Of a stretch of 64,000 nucleotides of DNA, positions 9,901 to 17,000 are shown one piece after another. The stretch's first letter is position 1. The number at the start of each line of letters is the position of its first letter. Under the pieces are notes generated by a model, which saw nothing but the letters and a program-made list of their open reading frames with translations, did not search any database and had not been told where the DNA came from. The stretch is from JAGQPD01 sp020426865 (GTDB lineage: Bacteria > Planctomycetota > Planctomycetia > Pirellulales > Pirellulaceae). The stretch covers positions 1,116,001 to 1,180,000 of the forward strand of contig JAWKTN010000003.1 in the NCBI GenBank assembly GCA_041399065.1, read 5' to 3'. A program made the translations under genes and the position numbers.

Positions 9901-10210
9901 GGAGGTGTTGACCGAACCAGTATGTCATTTGCTAAAGTCGTATCTGGAGTCTCGCGATATTGTTTTGTTACGCAAGCTGCAAGTGGAATATCCTCATTTA
10001 TCCCTTTCGCGGGTCGTGCAAACCGATTCGCGTCAAACGTACCTGGTGCTTGTCGATGCGGCACATCCCCGTTCGATCGCGGCAGTCAAATTGACGCACT
10101 GGCCGACCACCGAGCTATCGATCCATAACTGCGGTGACATGACGCGCGACGTCGTGGATCAGTTCCACTATTCACCGATGATGGCGTTACAGATCGGAGC
10201 TGCGCCATGA
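6983..10210 (+). CDS. Duplicated CapC/PgsC membrane protein with two degenerate hydrolase-like domains
   Basis: The 1075-residue protein starts with multiple membrane helices matching the poly-gamma-glutamate synthesis protein PgsC/CapC, present twice: residues about 1-120 (GWPLTGLVVPGYLAPLLLA) and about 190-300 (WDYNGILVPALLAL), each followed by a charged loop and an RFF or KILLFF helix start. After about residue 380 it is soluble. Two segments there, about 467-555 and 750-845, align with each other and with the hydrolase encoded at 12966-13949, but their metal or catalytic His positions are Ala, Arg or otherwise lost. CapC is an essential membrane partner of the CapB ligase in known PGA producers; the tail is not part of standard CapC (about 150 residues). 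It overlaps the next gene by 4 bases (ATGA). Confidence 0.75.
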   Translation: MNMGDFTIPIFPEGSLSASITTTVWVGVWIVVLANSRLGWPLTGLVVPGYLAPLLLAKPMSAAVVICEAVVTYAIVWALSERFNRLSFWCSLFGRDRFFAFVLISILVRAVMDGWFLPWLGPAVNEAFGWQIDYRNHLHSYGLIIVSLIANYFWKPGLLRGGAMMAVTMFATLLLVRYVLIGWTNYNVGSLQYVYEDIASSLLASPKAYIILVSTAWFASTMNLRYSWDYNGILVPALLALQWSTPYKIFFTFCEAGMILGCAALVLKLPIWQRTTVEGGRKILLFFNISFLYRMALGFVLPLIVPEVKVTDFFGFGYLLATLLAMRAYDKGTAVRLVRASLQVSLLGAIGGSTIGFLLTKVPDTWLLPSPDLQDANQVTYEVISDSLTDVLRRDQLLLFEKQVPDSFSLPTETEMSLFGDGVRRLLRYRQTRSPDDLAYARRRLATVNYSVHEVSGRFLYLRENSPPNGWGLYALTMNADSPLLLSVPAPMEEWGTIDSACTLMEKFSGNALAVAGAPRSANHDGSSDVLNTRNTLFGVFHQIVHRGSTLQVRAVERDGFQMEQQPNATSRPSSLWIRGGLPNGLELGALNQMLPVLRVHWQSARSSNMLRDHLNRGFAELFLTHQDRRQLLISHLRNSQQAGAGFRTERLSVQTWLLDQKQHVAGRGSQAYRPPTLQDLLYLDTQVLRPLSTIAQQYNSAEELSPALRDELTAIGSAASVVGMELLLIHDPQQKDAYVALREPPGEAGKRCWGTYVYRMGMQESVILEVPRPIYEHNSLEFAAASFTQLRASAIAIAGAHPQSNADGSADVLRASNKWNVFSLWHQTLLRDLGSRPMLVAQSRAIRAPVAADILVSTDDGARTMEDLSPLKSQLVDALTATGLEVMLANGAPDTAGYEMAGTLLSATLNQTDAKELVTLWLSPFIRSAFRQSRSDDLESAQFDTLGIETTDSDLFAHLHEKSDLLEPSVPAEVLTEPVCHLLKSYLESRDIVLLRKLQVEYPHLSLSRVVQTDSRQTYLVLVDAAHPRSIAAVKLTHWPTTELSIHNCGDMTRDVVDQFHYSPMMALQIGAAP

Positions 10211-12969
10211 TCATACGTGTCCATTGGTTGATGCTGGCGTTGTTGACCTGTGCGTTTTCCGCGATGGTTCTGCACAATTGGGATACCGCACTTGTCTGGT
10301 TGACGCGAGACCTGATGCAGCCGCATGCGGAAGAGGCCCTCACGATCAGCCATACCTACCTGGTCGGCACCGACCGGTGGCTGACGTTCCCGTTGCCGAG
10401 TGACAGCAATGCGGTACGGTTGATGACGAACGCCAATTTGCTTGACCGCAAGATCGTCACGCCACGAACTGCAAATGGCCGTCAGGGGTTTATGTACTGC
10501 ATCGAATATCGGATCGTCGACAGCGGTGATCACGAATTGTATGCCGGTGATTACCACTTCCGCACGGAGATGCCCGAAGCTCAAACGGCGGCAAACGGAG
10601 AGTCGATTGCTCCGCAATTCTACGCCGTTCCGGGCCTGGTGCCCGCCGGTACCAAGGCGATGCGGCACTCTTGGCGCGAATTTGCCGCCGCGCCAAATCG
10701 GATGATGGTGCGACTGAAAACCAAAGATCCGAACATCCAGGACGTCTGCGTTCGCGCCTATTGCCTGGTCGAACGCCCCGATTATAAACTCACGTACCGC
10801 TGGGATCGGACCAGTGACTCTCGCAAGCAGCGACTGTGTCGCGCGAGTGTCTACGGCCCTGAAATGATCTCCGATTTCGAACGCTACAATTTGCTGAAAC
10901 GCTTCTGGGACCCGATTCCTCCCGCTGGAGTCGAAGGTCGTCACTACGTCCGACGGATCCTCTATACTCGACAGGAATTTGACGCCGATCGCGACGATGA
11001 CAGTGTGCTGCCAACAGGGCTCGTCATTCGACCCGACTGTCGTGGCACCATGATACTACCCCAACTCGCCTCACGCATCATGCTTCACGTCATGCCGCTG
11101 GATGAGCATCCGGGGAAGGATCAGGCACCAGCGATCACGGTCAATCTAAAATGGTTCGGCAAGTTGCCGCACGAACGAAGGGAGTGGACGCTGCCGACCC
11201 AGCAGATGCCACGTGACGAAAACGTGTATTGCCTGGATGTCGACGGCGGGTTGATCGAACTACAGGCCGATGCACAAATAGCCGTCCGCGCACTGTGGTC
11301 GGAGCCGCTTGTTGGTGATCCAAACAGCTTTCCTCGGCTACGACCGTATCACGGCCAAAAGGGAGGCAACGAAATGTCAACGAATGCTACAGAAATTGAC
11401 ATTACGCCGGCTCCGCTGCGTTCGGCCGCCTATCTGGTGACGTGCAATGGGCATGTCACGTATCGTGTGACGCACGTCGCCGAGTGCCCGACTCCCTTGC
11501 GTCTCGCGTTGCGAGTATTGCTCGAACAGGACCAATCGCTCCAAGGTCTGGAGGCACCCCAGCCCGGTCTGTCACCGCTGGAAAAGGTGATTGCCCGCTG
11601 GGAATATCTCGATCAAGACAATGGAATTGTCGACAGTGGTAACCTCGAATTGGACGCCACCCGCTCCGAATACGATTACGTCGAACGACACGACGGGCAA
11701 CTCGCCGTTTCCGAGGCCACCGTCGTCCACTTTGCTGTCCCACCGGGAGTGCGACGGGTGCGGATCGCAGCGGGAAAGATTTGCACTTTGGTTACTGCGG
11801 CGACACGTACGGAAGATGTTGCCACTCGCTTTGCGCTTCCCCCACCCGATCGACCACTGCCTGATGCGATCAAGAACGTCGTGTCACCGGAAGCGAGTCG
11901 CCAGGCGGATGCAGCGGAAGTTGAAACTGAAGATGAAGACGCACGCCGCTTGTGGTTTCGAATCCTGCCGGAGAACCATACTGAATTGGCACAAGAACTT
12001 CGCAAGCTGACGGTTGCGTCGCAAGTCCGCCCCCCGGAAACCGACCCGTTGTTGGAGGATGGGCATTACGAGTGGACAATGCTTGAACCGGAAAGCGAGT
12101 GGATTTCCCGGTCGGTTCTTACGCCGCTTGCACCCGGTACGCCCATTCGCGAACAGGCCGTTGATAATACGTATTGCGAATTGGAATCCGGCAAATCCTA
12201 CGCACTACAATTTTACTGGCAACTCGGCCAGACAATGGCTCATCCTTCGCTGATATTTTCCCGTAGTCGCGGCGGAGCTGGGACGGTTCAGGTGACGGTC
12301 AACGATCAACCAGCGATGACGATCCCCGTGTACGGTACGCACGGGGAGATTTCATTACCGGACATTCCGCGACCCGACCGTGGAACTCCCACGAAGCTGT
12401 TGATCGTCTGCGATGACGCACAACAGTTGTTGATCAATGGAGTTCTCCAGCCGCCGGGGCGGGCTTTCCTCGCGCGCACGGTGGTCCGGTGCGACACGCC
12501 AAGTATGCAATTCAAATTCGATAAACGGCACGACGAGGACTTTCTCTCGGTGCGGTATTATTCCGATAGCGAGCAGGAACATACGCGGCTCACTATCGCC
12601 ATTGGCAGCCCGCATGCGAAGATGAATTCTCCGACGACAGGATGGACAATCCTCAACCGTGAGTTGTCGGTCGCCAGCGATCCAACCGCCAGCGTAACCC
12701 TGTTGGAAAGTGATGGCAAGCAGCTGCCAGTTAGCGCTCATCACGTCATGGCATTGAGCGATGATCTACCTCGCGGAACGTATACCGTAACCGTGACACA
12801 GGTTGGCGATGCGCGAGGCTATTTGCAGCTGTCGAAAATCGAAGTAGGGCAGTTCTCGCGACAAAGTGTCTTTCTTCAAGAACGCGAGGGCGCCAATGCA
12901 GGTTCGGCGCCGCCGTTGGATCGACATTTCAATTTCGATGCGGCTGATCCGGAGACGCAGGAACTGTGA
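10207..12969 (+). CDS. Large exported beta-rich protein of unknown function in the PGA-type cluster
   Basis: I do not recognise a named family. The 920-residue protein has an N-terminal hydrophobic segment (WLMLALLTCAFSAMVL, residues 7-22) that should act as a signal anchor, then a long, mainly beta-strand, acidic ectodomain. Segments such as FAVPPGVRRVRIAAGKI (about 509-525) resemble the repeated beta motif of the 1948-residue protein two genes downstream, which suggests a related fold. The start overlaps the CapC-like stop (ATGA) and the end overlaps the hydrolase start (GTGA), so all three are probably co-translated. It may be a periplasmic polymer-handling or scaffold component; this is inference from position. 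Confidence 0.6.
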   Translation: MIIRVHWLMLALLTCAFSAMVLHNWDTALVWLTRDLMQPHAEEALTISHTYLVGTDRWLTFPLPSDSNAVRLMTNANLLDRKIVTPRTANGRQGFMYCIEYRIVDSGDHELYAGDYHFRTEMPEAQTAANGESIAPQFYAVPGLVPAGTKAMRHSWREFAAAPNRMMVRLKTKDPNIQDVCVRAYCLVERPDYKLTYRWDRTSDSRKQRLCRASVYGPEMISDFERYNLLKRFWDPIPPAGVEGRHYVRRILYTRQEFDADRDDDSVLPTGLVIRPDCRGTMILPQLASRIMLHVMPLDEHPGKDQAPAITVNLKWFGKLPHERREWTLPTQQMPRDENVYCLDVDGGLIELQADAQIAVRALWSEPLVGDPNSFPRLRPYHGQKGGNEMSTNATEIDITPAPLRSAAYLVTCNGHVTYRVTHVAECPTPLRLALRVLLEQDQSLQGLEAPQPGLSPLEKVIARWEYLDQDNGIVDSGNLELDATRSEYDYVERHDGQLAVSEATVVHFAVPPGVRRVRIAAGKICTLVTAATRTEDVATRFALPPPDRPLPDAIKNVVSPEASRQADAAEVETEDEDARRLWFRILPENHTELAQELRKLTVASQVRPPETDPLLEDGHYEWTMLEPESEWISRSVLTPLAPGTPIREQAVDNTYCELESGKSYALQFYWQLGQTMAHPSLIFSRSRGGAGTVQVTVNDQPAMTIPVYGTHGEISLPDIPRPDRGTPTKLLIVCDDAQQLLINGVLQPPGRAFLARTVVRCDTPSMQFKFDKRHDEDFLSVRYYSDSEQEHTRLTIAIGSPHAKMNSPTTGWTILNRELSVASDPTASVTLLESDGKQLPVSAHHVMALSDDLPRGTYTVTVTQVGDARGYLQLSKIEVGQFSRQSVFLQEREGANAGSAPPLDRHFNFDAADPETQEL

Positions 12970-13949
12970 GCGGCAAGATGATCGCGAGAATGCTTCGAAC
13001 CGTGCTTGGTGTCGGTTGGTTCGCACTGGGCGTCGCTCGCGCCTACGCGATGGACGTGGATGCTGCCATTCTAACCCGATTGGAACATCAGACAGTTGAA
13101 TCTTGCCGGCCCATCTCGGCCGCCGAATGCGGTCAGGCTGAGGCCTTGTTCCTGCGGTCCCTGTTGGCTGGGGCGGACATCGAGAAACTCCAGCCAGAAT
13201 GGTCCCAGTTAGGGATGCAGTTGACAAGGATTCCCCCCGACGGCGATCCCGCTGGCGACGAGGCCAATCACGTCTGGCTTTTGACGGAACATGACGACCA
13301 TCATCGGGGACGCGGTGCCTATGCGTTTCGAAACGATTGGCGATTCGCTGTCTGCCTGGCCGCTCCACACTCGTTTTACGATCGGAACACACGCGAGATT
13401 GCCGCGTCGCTCTTTGCCAACAATCGCATTCCCACGGCGGCGTGGAATACCGCCCATCGACGGCACTGCGACCTGGCACACAGGGAAGCCAGCTACCTGA
13501 ATTCGTGGACGTCTGCCTTCGTCCAAGCTTGTGGACAGGATTCGATTGTGTTGCAGGTACATGGTTTCGACGCCACCAGGCGGCATTCGCTTGCCGGGCA
13601 TGGCTCGGATATCATCGCCAGCGACGCAACACGTTCTCCGTCCCCCTGGACGTTGCAGGCGGTGCAGTCATTGAAGGCAGGAATGCCGCAATACCGCATA
13701 TCGCTGTTTCCGCGCGATGTCGATGAATTAGGTGCAACTACCAACATGCAAGCAAAGGCAGCACGCCAAGTAGGGCCCCACCACTTCTTGCATCTGGAAA
13801 TGAATGGTAGCGTTCGTCGCGATCTGTTGGAACAAAAGCCGCCGGTCATGGATTTCGTCAAGTTGATCGCAGCCGCCGGCCGACAAATAGATTCGATTGG
13901 GGAAGCTGTTCCGATTGCATCGCCCTTTACGACGGCGAAAGATAGGTAG
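12966..13949 (+). CDS. Secreted PGA-hydrolase-like or N-formylglutamate-amidohydrolase-fold enzyme
   Basis: The 327-residue protein has a signal peptide ending ARAYA, with cleavage likely before MDVDAA. The mature part shows spaced residues that fit a zinc amidohydrolase: APHSFYDRNTREIA (His135, Glu144), LQVHGF (His199) and LHLEMNGSVRRDL (Glu278, Arg284 or Arg285). The pattern is similar in order to gamma-PGA hydrolases of the PghP type and to N-formylglutamate amidohydrolases, though identity is too low for certainty. A plausible job is trimming or releasing the polymer made by the neighbouring CapB/CapC proteins. The GTG start overlaps the previous stop. It is the only copy in this locus that keeps the His and Glu residues; two degenerate relatives sit in the CapC-like protein. 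Confidence 0.6.
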   Translation: MSGKMIARMLRTVLGVGWFALGVARAYAMDVDAAILTRLEHQTVESCRPISAAECGQAEALFLRSLLAGADIEKLQPEWSQLGMQLTRIPPDGDPAGDEANHVWLLTEHDDHHRGRGAYAFRNDWRFAVCLAAPHSFYDRNTREIAASLFANNRIPTAAWNTAHRRHCDLAHREASYLNSWTSAFVQACGQDSIVLQVHGFDATRRHSLAGHGSDIIASDATRSPSPWTLQAVQSLKAGMPQYRISLFPRDVDELGATTNMQAKAARQVGPHHFLHLEMNGSVRRDLLEQKPPVMDFVKLIAAAGRQIDSIGEAVPIASPFTTAKDR

Positions 13950-13954
13950 GCAGC

Positions 13955-14027
13955 GGACCGCCCATGGCCGTCTCGTCCCCATGTTCGGAATTTGGAAGGT
14001 ACTGCCCGTTTCAAGGGGGGGCGGTCC
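13955..14027. repeat. Long-loop inverted repeat inside the PGA-type cluster
   Basis: GGACCGCCC at 13955-13963 pairs perfectly with GGGCGGTCC at 14019-14027, which is followed by TTT. It fills the only sizeable gap (150 bases) in the cluster, between the hydrolase and the 1948-residue protein. It could be a weak terminator or attenuator, or an RNA stabiliser; the 55-base loop makes a simple terminator unlikely. Confidence 0.45.
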
Positions 14028-14099
14028 TTTGGTTGCGTAATACCAAAAGGGATTTCAGGTACATCGACGGGCGACGACTCGAACCCATAAAGCAGGGAA

Positions 14100-17000
14100 A
14101 TGGCGAGCACGTCGACGGCAGCGATTCGCCGACTTGTCGGTCGAGACGGCGCGCGAACTTTGTTTGCGTGCCTGTGCTGCTGCGCAACCTTTGCCACCTA
14201 TTCTGTTTCCCCCGATGTGCCGTCGATGGCGGCTGCCAGCGAATTGGACGCAGTCCGACTGGAGCGCGAGTCGGCGGTGGAACAACCGCTAGCGTGGGAA
14301 AATGTCGAGGGGGCACCGGTTTGGGTGACAGGTGTTCCGCCAACATGGTCGTTGCGCCACCGCTTGCATCTGGTGAAACTGTCGAGCAACACGTGCACCG
14401 TCGTATGTCTTCCGCCGGGCGAGGCGGTTCGTGTGATGGCGGTCGACGGTACGATTTCGAACACGGACATCGCGATTTGGAGTAGCGATGGATCGGGGTT
14501 GTTTCGTCGCGAAGTTCCGGTGGTGGGCAGCGACCAGAAGTCGTTGATTTACGTGTCTGGTGATACGCATCCGCGGTTGGTAAAGATTAGCCGAGACTGT
14601 TCGCCGAGCGGCACCGTTCGGTTGGCACTGTTTCTGACTCGACGCGATATCGTGCCTGGTCTGGTGGCGTACGACGACCCATTGCTATCGTGCGAACACG
14701 TGCATCGGTTGCGATGCCCTGGGGCGGCGGACTGGCGTGAGCATTTGCGTGTTGGGCCGCAAGTTCCGGCAAGCGTCAAGATTTGTGGGCCGATGCGGTT
14801 GGCCGTCGAGACGCGGTACGTCTATCCGTGCCATGAATCAGCGGTGCGTCAGACGTACTGGGTCAACGTGGCATTGGATGGCGTCCCGATCCGACTTCTG
14901 GAGGTCAACACTCGCGCCGACACGTTGGGGTGCATGGACCAGGCGCTTGGCTATGTCACCGTCGGTACAGCGGAACGTGCCTATTTGCAGATTCCGGCAG
15001 GCGAACATCATGTGGAGTTGTCCAGCGATAGTGAAATGTACGTGCGATTTCTGCGGGATACTTCGGATGACTATCTGTTGCCGGGATTGAATCGACCGGC
15101 CGGCTCGGCTTGGACGCGCACGCGTCACGATCAACTGGCCGAACCGTACTCCAGTTGGGACATTCGGACGGTCTACGATGGTACAGCGTTGCCCGTTGGG
15201 CCGCTGGGGATTCAGGCGCGATTGCGACTTGCACACCGGGTGGCTCGCGACAACGAGGTCCGCAACGGTGGTCTGCGAGCAACGATGGATTTGCGTTGGC
15301 AAGCGGCACTGCGAGGGGCCAGCGATCAGGTCCGGCTTGCGGCCGAGACGTTGTACCATCGGAACACGATGTATCGTGATGTGATTCCAGAGCAAGCACC
15401 CTATCGGCGGCAATGGTATGCCAGATTTGTGACTCGAAATCTGAGAGCGCCCTGCGAACGCGACGTTGGATGGCACCTGGCAAGACAACACATCAATGAT
15501 ATGCTCGGCGATGTCGCAGACGGGTATTTTCATGAGGTCGGCAGTAATGCCGACTTGGCTTGTTTGTACCGACTGCCAGATCAACTGGGTATCTCGCAGT
15601 TGCGGTTGGTCGTCGATCGGCGCACCGTCATGAACGGTCAGCGACTGTTCGTGCAACTGAACGACCGACCGCCCGTGGAATTGCAAGTCTTCACTCCTGC
15701 GAGCGAGCTAACGGCGCCATCCCACGCGGCGATTGGCGATGTGGCGCTGACGAGTCAGTACAGGCTGGACCCGGTCTCCGGCGGCGGGACGCTTAGCGGC
15801 ACGTTCGGCCGATCGAGGCTCGTCGGTGATTTGGTCCCTTGCGGGGTCGTGGAGATTCCCCTTCCGGCCGGCATTCAATGGTTGCGCGTCTGGGGTGATG
15901 ATTGCAATTGCAGACCACGCCTCGCCGTTCAATACCGGACCACCCGACCGTATCGGCTGACCGAGTCGGAGTATTATGCGGCAACGTGTCACGTGCCGCA
16001 GGTAGATGGCCAACTTTTCCTGCAGTTGTTTGACGAACTACAGCAACAACGGCAATACGACTGGGCGACTTCCGAATTACGCAACCATTGGATCGACCTG
16101 TTCCGGATGATCAAGTCCGAGGCGGCACACTTCTACGGTTCCACGCGGTCGCCAACCCGTACCGAGCTGCCCATTAACCACTTGCCGGCACCCGACGAGA
16201 CGATCGAGGAGTGGCGCGAAACGGCCGCTCAGCTGGCACGTGTCGGTCAGTGGGTGGCGGCGTTGGAGATGTGGGACCTCGTAAGCCGCGAACTCGGCGA
16301 AGACCAACGCGGACGCGTGGTATTGGAGAGAGTGGATGCGTTGCGGAACCTTGGCGAGCATTTTCTGGCCGACCGCACGCTCCGTTCCCTGTTTTTGCAC
16401 GATCCCGACCCGGCGGTGCGCGAGGATGCCCGGCGCAGGCTGTGGGATGATTATCAGTCCCGACAAGAATGGATGTTGTTGCGGCAATTGGCGGTCGTCG
16501 CCTTCCTACAGTCGCCCAACGATGTGCGTTTGCTTGATCTCGCCTTTGCACTTTCCGAACTTCAGCAATATGACGATGCCATGGCGCTTGTGCTGCTGGT
16601 AGCCCCTCAAAGTCGTGACGCTGAACTGGTGGCGCGTCTGAGCTGTCACACCCAGTGGTGGCGAACGTTCGACGAGGCGCTGCAGCAGATTCCTACGCCG
16701 GAACGTCGCGCGTTCTGGCAAGGCCATCGGGCCATCTGCTGGGGTGACTACGAAGCGGCGTCGCACCAGTTTCGCTTGGCCGCCGAATCGGGACGTGCGG
16801 AAATGGACCATCTGTGGCACGCTGAGGGTATTCTTGCAGGACTGCGCAACAACAATTATGCCGTTCGCTCCCAGGCAGTGCTGGATTGGGAACGGTGGTG
16901 GCGCGAACATCCCGGCCGATATTCATGGACCGTCGCTCCAGGTACGGTCGTGCGACACGGAGGTGGTATTGCCCTCTACCACTCAGCTCGTGACCTGACC

